A stretch of 5,213 bases of DNA, taken from the NCBI GenBank assembly GCA_021783525.1, contig JAJXTT010000148.1:1-5213 (forward strand), given 5' to 3'. This stretch comes from Pseudomonadota bacterium. Its GTDB lineage: Bacteria; Pseudomonadota; Gammaproteobacteria; Burkholderiales; Gallionellaceae. The notes beneath the pieces are model-generated. The model worked only from the letters and a program-made list of their open reading frames with translations. It was not told the origin of the DNA and did no database searches. Position 1 is the stretch's first letter; the number at the start of each line of letters is the position of its first letter. This document shows positions 1-5,213 of the stretch, piece after piece. Made by a program: the position numbers and the translations under genes.

Positions 1-1
1 C

Positions 2-181
2 GATACGCATCCGCGCTACCACGGGCAAACCGAAGACCGCCTGTGGTACATCCTGTATCTGCCGGTCAAGCTGCTCACCGAAAAGCTCTCTTCCATGGCT
101 TCGCTGCTGCAGCACGGACGCATCCATCTGTATCTGTCCTACACCTTCGTCACCCTGGTCGTGCTGCTGGTGTTCGTGTGA
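2..181 (+). CDS. hyfB: HyfB-like antiporter subunit, C-terminal fragment
   Basis: This is the last 59 codons of a gene that begins before the window, read in frame 2 to a TGA at 179-181. In hydrogenase-4-type complexes HyfB is the large NuoL-like (Mrp antiporter-like) membrane subunit that moves protons or sodium. The visible end has an amphipathic stretch (YLPVKLLTEKLSSMASLLQ), then Q-H-G-R-I-H-L-Y-L-S-Y and a final membrane helix (TFVTLVVLLVFV). A 'GRIHxYLxY' motif before a last helix is typical of HyfB/HycC C-termini as I remember them. The stop codon overlaps the hyfC start by one base (TGATG), so the two genes are probably translationally coupled. Only the tail is visible, so the family call rests on that motif plus gene order; NuoL-like residues and the N-terminus cannot be checked. 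Confidence 0.82.
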   Translation, partial: DTHPRYHGQTEDRLWYILYLPVKLLTEKLSSMASLLQHGRIHLYLSYTFVTLVVLLVFV

Positions 182-1140
182 TGGAATACCTGAACCTGGT
201 CCTCGCCATCCTGTTCCAGCTCGCGCAACTGCTGCTGGTGGTGTTGCTCGCGCCGCTGCTGACCGGCTGGGTCAACCAGTGCCAGGCGTGGCTGCAGAAC
301 CGGTCCGGGGCGGGCGTGCTGCAACCGTACCGCGTGCTGCGCAAACTGTTCCAGAAGGATGCGGTGATCGCGCACAACGCGTCGCCGCTGTTCCGCGTCA
401 CGCCCTACATCGTGTTCGGCTGCATGTGGCTGGCGGCCGCCATCATTCCCATCATTGCGGTGGATCTTCCGTTTTCACAGGCCGCCGACGTGATCGCTCT
501 GGTCGGGGTGTTCGCGGTCGCGCGCGTGTTCCTTGCGCTGGCCGCGATGGATATCGGCACGGCGTTCGGCTCGCTCGGCGCCAGGCGCGAGATGCTGGTG
601 TCCTTCCTCGCCGAACCGGCCCTGCTGATGGTGTTTTTCACCGCATCGATGATCAGTCATTCCACCCAGATGCCGCGCATCGTGGACGCTTTGGCGCACC
701 ACCAGTTCATGCTGTACCCGAGCCTGGCCTTCGCGGCCCTGGCCTTCGTGATCGTGCTGCTGGCCGAGAATGCGCGCATCCCGGTGGACAACCCCACCAC
801 CCACCTCGAACTGACCATGATCCATGAGGCGATGATCCTCGAATATTCGGCGCGGCATCTGGCGCTGATCGAATGGGCCAGCAGCCTGAAGCTGTTCGCT
901 TACCTTTCCATCGGCATCGCATTGTTCCTGCCGCACGGCATCGTCGCGGTCGGCAACTGGGCTGGCCTGCCGCTGGCCGTCGCTTTTCTGCTGCTGAAGA
1001 TGCTGGCAGCGGGTGCGGGGCTGGCCGTGTTCGAGGCCATATCGGCCAAGCTGCGCATCTTCCGCGCGCCGGAGTTCCTGGGCACGGCGTTCCTGCTCGC
1101 CGTGCTGGGCCTGCTGATCCACTTCCTGCTCGGGGCCTGA
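181..1140 (+). CDS. hyfC: HyfC, NuoH-like membrane anchor subunit
   Basis: The 319-residue integral membrane protein is homologous to complex I NuoH and hydrogenase-4 HyfC/HycD, the subunit that connects the redox arm to the ion-pumping membrane arm. About eight hydrophobic segments are visible. Family signatures are QPYRVLRKLFQKD at residues 48-60 (NuoH: QPIADGLKL), SLGARREMLVSFLAEPALL at 131-149, and the acidic loop ENARIPVDNPTTHLE at 196-210, followed by LTMIHEAMILEYS at 211-223, equivalent to the NuoH E-x-N-R-x-P-F-D-L-P-E-A-E-S-E-L loop. The ATG at 181 was chosen because it gives the usual family length (E. coli HyfC is about 315) and a hydrophobic N-terminus. The in-frame ATG at 43 would only add 46 residues that overlap hyfB and look like a frame shadow. 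There is no strong ribosome binding site; coupling to hyfB through TGATG is likely. The gene ends one base before hyfE. Confidence 0.95.
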   Translation: MEYLNLVLAILFQLAQLLLVVLLAPLLTGWVNQCQAWLQNRSGAGVLQPYRVLRKLFQKDAVIAHNASPLFRVTPYIVFGCMWLAAAIIPIIAVDLPFSQAADVIALVGVFAVARVFLALAAMDIGTAFGSLGARREMLVSFLAEPALLMVFFTASMISHSTQMPRIVDALAHHQFMLYPSLAFAALAFVIVLLAENARIPVDNPTTHLELTMIHEAMILEYSARHLALIEWASSLKLFAYLSIGIALFLPHGIVAVGNWAGLPLAVAFLLLKMLAAGAGLAVFEAISAKLRIFRAPEFLGTAFLLAVLGLLIHFLLGA

Positions 1141-1141
1141 G

Positions 1142-1804
1142 ATGCAGATTCCGCTCTCCCTCCAGTTCATCAACCTGCTGGCAGCCTTGTTGCTGCTGAT
1201 CGCGTTCGCCATGCTGACGCAGCGGCGCATCCTGTCGCTGATCAACCTGTTCGCGTTGCAGGGCTTCGTGCTGGCGATCAGCACCTTTGTGGTCGCCTAC
1301 TCCACGTCCCAGCACCATTTGTATTACTCGGCCGGACTCACCTTGTTGCTGAAAGTGCTGCTGCTGCCCTGGCTGCTGCATCGCCTGATCCGCAAACTGA
1401 ATGTGCGCTGGGACGTGGAGACGATGATCAACATTCCCACCACCATGCTGGTGGGCATCGCGCTGGTGATCTTCTCCTTCAACCTGGCCGCGCCGATCTC
1501 GCAATTGGCCGAGGGCATCACGCGCGGATTGATCGGCATCGCGCTGGCCAGTGTGCTGCTGTCGCTGCTGATGATGCTGACGCGGCGCAAGGCGGTTTCC
1601 CAGGTGGTCGCCTTCCTGTCGCTGGAGAACGGCTTGTTCTTCGCCGCCACCAGCGCCACGCAGGGCATGCCGCTGGTGGTGGAGCTGGGCATCGCGCTGG
1701 ACGTACTCGTGGCCACCTTCATCTTCGGCATCTTCTTCTTCCAGATCCGCGAGACCTTCGACAGCCTGGACATCACCCACATGGAGAAGCTCAAGGATGA
1801 TTGA
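1142..1804 (+). CDS. hyfE: HyfE-like membrane subunit (NuoK-like C-terminal part)
   Basis: The 220-residue hydrophobic protein is close in length to E. coli HyfE (about 216) and sits in the same place, between the NuoH-like and an antiporter-like gene. About six to seven membrane segments are visible: roughly 8-26, 31-54, 62-81, 97-116, 126-146, 152-170 and 178-201. The C-terminal part resembles NuoK/MrpC, with acidic residues inside predicted helices: E162 in AFLSLENGLFF, and E181 and D187 in PLVVELGIALDVLVATF. Buried glutamates in NuoK take part in proton conduction; a like role here is inference. K71, in GLTLLLKVLLLPWL, is another charged residue in a hydrophobic segment. The C-terminus (RETFDSLDITHMEKLKDD) is hydrophilic. 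The start lies one base after the hyfC stop, with only a GGGG stretch at 1132-1135 as a possible Shine-Dalgarno. The 3' end overlaps hyfF by 8 bp. Confidence 0.9.
   Translation: MQIPLSLQFINLLAALLLLIAFAMLTQRRILSLINLFALQGFVLAISTFVVAYSTSQHHLYYSAGLTLLLKVLLLPWLLHRLIRKLNVRWDVETMINIPTTMLVGIALVIFSFNLAAPISQLAEGITRGLIGIALASVLLSLLMMLTRRKAVSQVVAFLSLENGLFFAATSATQGMPLVVELGIALDVLVATFIFGIFFFQIRETFDSLDITHMEKLKDD
1783..1789 (+). promoter_or_regulatory. Ribosome binding site of hyfF inside hyfE
   Basis: GGAGAAG lies within the last codons of hyfE, about 7-9 bases before the ATG at 1797. It supports that ATG as the hyfF start even though it overlaps the hyfE stop (1802-1804) by 8 bp. Confidence 0.55.
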
Positions 1805-3254
1805 TTCGCAACTCCTGGCGCTGCTGCTCATCCCGCTGTCGGGCGGCCTGCTGCTGGCCGTGTTCGGTTCGCGCAGCTGGGCGGCAGAGCTCAATTCGCT
1901 GATGAGCTTCGGCACGTTCGTCGCATCGGTGGTCCTGACCATGCGCATCATCGACTCGGGACCGCAGGTCGCGTTCGGCGAAGAGTTCTTCATCGACCAG
2001 TTCAACGTCTTCCTGGTCGCGCTGACGGCATTCGTCGCCTTCACGACGTCGCTGTTCTCGCGGCCCTACATGCGCATCGAGCAGCATCACGGCAAGCTTT
2101 CCACCGGCATGCTGCACCTGTACTACAGCATGTACCAGATGTTCACCTTCGCCATGCTGGTGGCGCTGACGACCAACAACATGGGCATCGTCTGGGTCGC
2201 GATGGAAGCGGCCACGCTGACCACGGTCCTGCTGGTCAGCCTGTATCGCACCCCGGCCAGCCTGGAAGCGGCGTGGAAATATTTCATCCTGTGCGGCGTG
2301 GGCATCGCGCTGGCCCTGTTCGGCACCATCCTGCTGTACTTCGCGGCCGAACGCCTGCTCGGCGAAGGCGGGACGGCGCTGCTGTGGACGCACCTGAACC
2401 AGGTCAAATCCGGGCTGGAGCCGACCGTGCTCAAACTGGCCTTCGTGTTCCTGCTGGTGGGTTACGGGACCAAGGTCGGCCTGGTGCCGCTGCACAGCTG
2501 GCTGCCCGACGCGCACGCGGAAGGCCCCACACCGGTATCCGCCGTGCTTTCCGGATTGCTGCTCAACGTCGCGCTGTGTGCGGTGGTGCGCAGCAAGGTG
2601 CTGGTGGACGGTTCGCTCGGGACGCACTTCGCCGGCAACCTGATGATGGGCTTCGGCCTGCTCTCGGTGGTGGTGGCCTCGCTCTCGCTGTTCCGGCAAA
2701 AGGACATCAAGCGCATGTTCGCCTATTCCTCCATCGAACACATGGGGCTGATCACGTTCGCCTTCGGGATGGGCGGCCCGGTCGCGACCTTCGCCGGTTT
2801 GCTGCACATGACCGTGCACTCGCTGACCAAATCGGCGATCTTCTTCGCGGTCGGCCATGCGGTGCAGAAAGTCGGCACACAGCAGATGGAGAACATCCGC
2901 GGCCTGCTGCAAGTCAGCCCGACGGTCGGCTGGGGCCTGGCCATCGGCACGTTCGCGATCCTCGGCATGCCGCCGTTCGGCGTGTTCTCCAGCGAGTTCC
3001 TGATCATCACCACCGCCATGCACGAGTACCCGTGGGCGACGCCGATCCTGCTGATCGCGCTGGGCATCGCGTTCGCCGCGATCTTCGGCAAGATACAGCC
3101 GGTCGTGTTCGGAGAAACGACAGCCAAGCGATTGCCTCATCCGCCCGCGCTCATTCCGGTGTTCGCGCATCTGCTGCTGGTGCTGATGCTCGGACTGTAC
3201 ATGCCGCCCTACCTGGCCGACTGGTATCGCCAGGCAGCCGCGCTACTGGGGTAA
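1797..3254 (+). CDS. hyfF: HyfF-like antiporter subunit (NuoL/M/N family)
   Basis: The 485-residue polytopic membrane protein belongs to the proton-translocating NADH-quinone oxidoreductase / Mrp antiporter family, acting as an ion channel module in the membrane arm. Key residues are visible. E137 in WVAMEAATL matches the essential TM5 glutamate of NuoM. K226 in VGYGTKVGLVPLHSWLPDAH (221-240) matches the TM7 lysine and its broken helix, continuing AEGPTPVSAVLSG. K306 lies in QKDIKRMFAYSSIEHMG. K345 in HSLTKSAIFFAVGH is the second broken-helix region, and GMPPFGVFSSEFLI is at 390-403 with E400. All the expected charged residues appear present, so ion pumping should be intact (inference). It is shorter than E. 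coli HyfF (about 526) but ends with a normal-looking tail (LYMPPYLADWYRQA, then AALLG), so no truncation is suspected. It could equally be named after HyfD or MbhH; its position after hyfE favours HyfF. It is followed by the palindromic repeat region. Confidence 0.93.
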   Translation: MIDSQLLALLLIPLSGGLLLAVFGSRSWAAELNSLMSFGTFVASVVLTMRIIDSGPQVAFGEEFFIDQFNVFLVALTAFVAFTTSLFSRPYMRIEQHHGKLSTGMLHLYYSMYQMFTFAMLVALTTNNMGIVWVAMEAATLTTVLLVSLYRTPASLEAAWKYFILCGVGIALALFGTILLYFAAERLLGEGGTALLWTHLNQVKSGLEPTVLKLAFVFLLVGYGTKVGLVPLHSWLPDAHAEGPTPVSAVLSGLLLNVALCAVVRSKVLVDGSLGTHFAGNLMMGFGLLSVVVASLSLFRQKDIKRMFAYSSIEHMGLITFAFGMGGPVATFAGLLHMTVHSLTKSAIFFAVGHAVQKVGTQQMENIRGLLQVSPTVGWGLAIGTFAILGMPPFGVFSSEFLIITTAMHEYPWATPILLIALGIAFAAIFGKIQPVVFGETTAKRLPHPPALIPVFAHLLLVLMLGLYMPPYLADWYRQAAALLG

Positions 3255-3270
3255 ACTTTAAATTCTTCTC

Positions 3271-3298
3271 GCCACAGAGAACACAGAGGACACAGAGA
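3271..3298 (+). repeat. Left arm: three CACAGAG units, 9-bp period
   Basis: CACAGAG occurs at 3273-3279, 3282-3288 and 3291-3297, separated by AA and GA, and begins with GC (GCCACAGAG). The arm starts 16 bases after the hyfF stop codon. Confidence 0.9.
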
Positions 3299-3370
3299 TG
3301 CCAGCGGTTGCCAGACAATTTCGCGCTCACTTGCATGTTGACGCCGAGACTCATTTTCAGAATTTGTTTT

Positions 3371-3398
3371 TCTCTGTGATCTCTGTGTACTCTGTGGC
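3371..3398 (-). repeat. Right arm: three CTCTGTG units, inverted
   Basis: CTCTGTG occurs at 3372-3378, 3381-3387 and 3390-3396, separated by AT and TA, and ends with GGC. This is the reverse complement of the left arm with only spacer differences. The arm ends 27 bases before the hyfG start codon. Confidence 0.9.
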
Positions 3399-3425
3399 TA
3401 ATTGATTTGCCTTTGATATAGAAAA

Positions 3426-4976
3426 ATGCCGATCAAACATCCCAACCTCAGACTGACCCGACTGACCGATGCCATCCCGGCCTGGACGGGCGACATTGCG
3501 CCGGATGACTTGCATGAGATCTGCCGTCAGGTGCATGACGGCGGCGGCAGGCTGGTGGCGTTGTGGGGCAGCGATGCCCGGCAAAGAGGGCGCGGTTTCG
3601 TATTGCATGTGGTGCTGATCAATGAGACCGGCATGGTCTGTCTGAATGTGACTCTGTCGGCAGAGCAACCCGTGTACCCGGACATCAGCCAGATATTCCC
3701 GGCGGCGAATCGCATGCAGCGGGCAACTTACGATCTGCTCGGCATCTACGCGCAGGAAGGCCACGACCATCGCAAATGGTTGCGCCACGGCGCGTGGCAC
3801 AGCGGCAGCTTCCCCCTGCGCAAGGATTTCGATGCCGCGGCGAGCCGCACCGAAGAATCCGATGACTACGGCTTCGTGCGAGTGGAAGGGCAGGGCGTGC
3901 ATGAGATACCGGTGGGGCCGGTGCATGCGGGCATCATCGAACCGGGCCATTTTCGTTTCTCCATCATCGGCGAGCGCGTACTGCGCCTCGAAGAGCGCCT
4001 GGGCTACGTGCACAAGGGCATTGAGAAGCGCTTCGAGAGCATGAGCCTGCAGCAGGGCGCAAAGCTGGCGGGGCGCGTGAGCGGAGACAGCACGGTCGCC
4101 TATGCCTGGGCCTATGCCATGGCAGCGGAAAGCATCGCCGGCGTTACGCCGCCCCCTCGTGCGCTCTGGCTGCGCGCGTTGCTGCTGGAACGCGAACGTG
4201 TCGCCAATCATCTGGGCGACCTTGGCTATCTGGGCAACGATGTCGCCCTGTCGTTCGGCCTTTCCCAATTCTGGATACTCAAGGAACAGGTGTTGCGCAA
4301 CAACGCGGCAGTGTTCGGTCACCGCTACCTGATGGACAAGATCGTGCCGGGCGGTGTCACGGTAAACATTGATCTCGATGGCAAGAACATCATCGAACGG
4401 GAATGCGACATGCTGGAACAGCAAGTGCGTCTCCTGCGCGGCATCTACGAAGAACACGCGGGCATGCAGGACCGGTTCATCGGCACCGGCAGGGTGGAGC
4501 CGAAACTGGCGGCCCAGCTCGGCCTGTGCGGGCTTGCCGGACGTGCCAGCGCCCAGGCCTGGGACGCGCGCGTGCAGTTTGCCTGTGCGCCGTACGACAA
4601 GCTGAATGTGCAGATGGCGACCTATCGCAACGGAGATGTCGCCGCGCGCGTCATCGTGCGCTTCGGCGAACTGTTCGAATCGTTGCGCTTGCAGAGCGAG
4701 ATACTGGCCAAACTGGTGAGCGAGGAAGACAAGCCGTCGCTGCTGGAAAAGCTGCCCGGCAACGGCTTCGGCATCGGCATGGTGGAAGGCTGGCGCGGGG
4801 AAGTGCTGGTGGCGATCCATACCGACGCCGAAGGGAACCTGACGCGCGTGCATCCGCACGATCCTTCCTGGCAGAACTGGCCGCTGCTGGAGCATGCGGT
4901 CATCGACAACATCGTGCCGGACTTTCCGCTCATCAATAAATCGTTCAACCTGAGCTACTCGGGGCAGGACCTGTAG
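3426..4976 (+). CDS. hyfG: HyfG-like NuoCD fusion lacking NiFe ligands (Ehr-type large subunit)
   Basis: The 516-residue soluble subunit fuses a NuoC-like domain (about 1-140; PAANRMQRATYDLLGIY at 92-108, then HSGSFPLRKDF at 125-135) to a NuoD / hydrogenase large-subunit domain (about 155-516; GPVHAGIIEPGHFRFSI at 164-180, RLGYVHKGIEKRFESMS at 191-207). In a hydrogenase this domain holds the NiFe centre through RxCGxCxxxH and DPCxxCxxR. Here the first site is R217-V-S219-G-D-S222-T-V-A-Y226 and the second N508-L-S510-Y-S-G513-Q-D-L516, so all four cysteines and the histidine are gone. It also lacks the NuoD R-L-D-Y quinone-site tyrosine at the first motif. It ends at the second motif, without the C-terminal peptide cleaved in HycE. 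The fold, the neighbours and the conserved flanks argue for a functional non-hydrogenase complex subunit of the Ehr type, not a decayed gene. An in-frame TGA at 3414-3416 fixes the start at ATG 3426 or later. No Shine-Dalgarno is visible. The symbol follows Hyf order; the function is not hydrogenase. Confidence 0.92.
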   Translation: MPIKHPNLRLTRLTDAIPAWTGDIAPDDLHEICRQVHDGGGRLVALWGSDARQRGRGFVLHVVLINETGMVCLNVTLSAEQPVYPDISQIFPAANRMQRATYDLLGIYAQEGHDHRKWLRHGAWHSGSFPLRKDFDAAASRTEESDDYGFVRVEGQGVHEIPVGPVHAGIIEPGHFRFSIIGERVLRLEERLGYVHKGIEKRFESMSLQQGAKLAGRVSGDSTVAYAWAYAMAAESIAGVTPPPRALWLRALLLERERVANHLGDLGYLGNDVALSFGLSQFWILKEQVLRNNAAVFGHRYLMDKIVPGGVTVNIDLDGKNIIERECDMLEQQVRLLRGIYEEHAGMQDRFIGTGRVEPKLAAQLGLCGLAGRASAQAWDARVQFACAPYDKLNVQMATYRNGDVAARVIVRFGELFESLRLQSEILAKLVSEEDKPSLLEKLPGNGFGIGMVEGWRGEVLVAIHTDAEGNLTRVHPHDPSWQNWPLLEHAVIDNIVPDFPLINKSFNLSYSGQDL

Positions 4977-4983
4977 AGGCGAG
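4976..4983 (+). promoter_or_regulatory. Ribosome binding site of hyfI
   Basis: GAGGCGAG directly follows the hyfG stop (TAG 4974-4976, whose last base is its first G). The GAGG part lies 7 bases before the ATG at 4987, a normal spacing, and supports that start. Confidence 0.5.
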
Positions 4984-4986
4984 CAG

Positions 4987-5213
4987 ATGTACCAGATACT
5001 CAAACAGATCATCAAGACGGGCATCAAGACCGAAACGCCGCCGCAAACGGACGAGGCAATGCGCCATGTCGAACAGCGTTTGCAGCAGGAGATCCTGAAT
5101 GCCTTCGGCGGGGCGCTCGCGATCCGGCAAGTCGATGCCGGTTCGTGCAACGGCTGCGAACTGGAAATCCACGCGGTCAGCAACGCCTATTACAACCTCG
5201 AGGGACTCGGCAT
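4987..5213 (+). CDS. hyfI: HyfI/NuoB-like small subunit, N-terminal fragment
   Basis: This is the first 75 codons of a gene that runs off the window end. It encodes the small, iron-sulfur subunit of the peripheral arm, homologous to NuoB and hydrogenase HyfI/HycG, which carries the [4Fe-4S] cluster (N2 / proximal position) next to the large-subunit active site. The signature DAGSCNGCELEIHAV (residues 50-64) shows C54 and C57 in the hydrogenase-style C-x-x-C-E form rather than the adjacent C-C of NuoB. It continues SNAYYNLEGLG, the start of the usual LEGLGI/M-x-F-V-x-S-P-R-H-A-D region. The remaining two cluster cysteines should lie beyond the window. The N-terminal 45 residues are polar and partly helical-looking, with no signal peptide, fitting a cytoplasmic subunit. 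It follows hyfG by 10 bases with a good ribosome binding site. No hyfH-type ferredoxin gene lies between hyfG and hyfI, unlike E. coli hyf. Confidence 0.9.
   Translation, partial: MYQILKQIIKTGIKTETPPQTDEAMRHVEQRLQQEILNAFGGALAIRQVDAGSCNGCELEIHAVSNAYYNLEGLG

Larger units (their letters stand above)
3271..3398. repeat. Palindromic CACAGAG repeat element between hyfF and hyfG
   Basis: Two 28-bp arms (3271-3298 and 3371-3398) are reverse complements at 25 of 28 positions and flank a 72-bp centre. The three mismatches fall only in the spacers between repeat units (left 3280, 3289 and 3290), while all CACAGAG cores are identical; one mismatch would be a G-U pair in RNA. The element fills most of the 171-bp gap, which is visibly richer in A and T than the genes. 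From general knowledge, arrays of this CACAGAG / CTCTGTG type recur as interspersed repeats in many environmental proteobacteria and other phyla; their function is not established. It could fold as a long hairpin in the transcript. There is no U-tract after it, so it is not a standard intrinsic terminator. No convincing target-site duplication is seen. Confidence 0.85.

Noticed and set aside
43..180. Longer hyfC starting at ATG 43
   Set aside because: The extra 46 residues overlap the hyfB tail in another frame, lack family resemblance and would make the protein longer than its homologs.
3338..3366. Possible promoter for hyfG with TTGACG as -35 in the repeat centre
   Set aside because: No acceptable -10 hexamer lies 16-18 bases downstream (GAATTT, AATTTG and ATTTGT are poor matches), so I do not list it as a promoter.
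3271..3398. Repeat as a CRISPR array
   Set aside because: Units are 7 bp with 2-bp spacers and the two sets are inverted, not direct repeats with unique spacers of about 30 bp.
3271..3410. Repeat as an intrinsic terminator after hyfF
   Set aside because: The loop is 72 bases and the stem is followed by TAATTGATTTG rather than a U-tract, so it does not fit the usual terminator form.
3426..4976. hyfG as a pseudogene because its active-site residues are gone
   Set aside because: The reading frame is intact over 516 codons, conserved motifs around the lost ligands remain, and the C-terminus matches NuoD-like architecture, all pointing to a maintained protein.
3357..5183. Long minus-strand reading frame opposite hyfG (608 codons), and a similar 459-codon one opposite hyfF
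   Set aside because: These are GC-bias shadows: composition is rich in Arg, Gln, His and Ala, there are no recognisable domains, and the plus-strand genes are clear family members.

Overview
The window is a stretch of one operon, all on the + strand. It encodes a membrane-bound complex of the group 4 [NiFe]-hydrogenase / respiratory complex I superfamily (hydrogenase-4, Hyf-like). The order is hyfB (3' end only), hyfC, hyfE, hyfF, a 171-bp gap carrying a palindromic repeat, hyfG, and hyfI (5' end only). The DNA is GC-rich with strong GC3 bias, which together with the protein flavour suggests a proteobacterium, perhaps a betaproteobacterium of the Gallionellaceae/Nitrosomonadales type. That placement is an impression, not a demonstrated result.

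Membrane arm (positions 2-3254): the last 59 residues of an HyfB/NuoL-like antiporter-like subunit; HyfC, the NuoH-like anchor joining the membrane and peripheral arms; HyfE, a small hydrophobic subunit with a NuoK-like C-terminal part; and HyfF, a second antiporter-like subunit that keeps the Glu and Lys residues expected for ion translocation. These genes are overlapped or spaced by one base (TGATG, TGAgATG and an 8-bp overlap), which implies translational coupling.

Gap (3255-3425): two oppositely oriented arms, each with three CACAGAG units at a 9-bp period, form a 28-bp imperfect inverted repeat around a 72-bp centre. The same kind of 'CACAGAG' repeat is scattered through many environmental bacterial genomes. 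The next gene starts just after it in an AT-rich leader with no visible Shine-Dalgarno sequence.

Peripheral arm (3426-5213): hyfG encodes a NuoC-NuoD fusion (hydrogenase 'large subunit'), and hyfI the NuoB-like small subunit, cut by the window edge.

The notable point is that HyfG lacks every residue that would hold a NiFe centre. The N-terminal-side RxCGxCxxxH motif reads R-V-S-G-D-S-T-V-A-Y, and the C-terminal DPCxxCxxR motif reads N-L-S-Y-S-G-Q-D-L. The protein stops where the mature form of a true hydrogenase would end, with no cleavable C-terminal peptide. HyfI keeps its CxxCE cluster motif and HyfF keeps its pumping residues. The complex is therefore best read as an energy-converting-hydrogenase-related (Ehr-type) ion-pumping redox machine that is not a hydrogenase and whose electron acceptor or donor is unknown.
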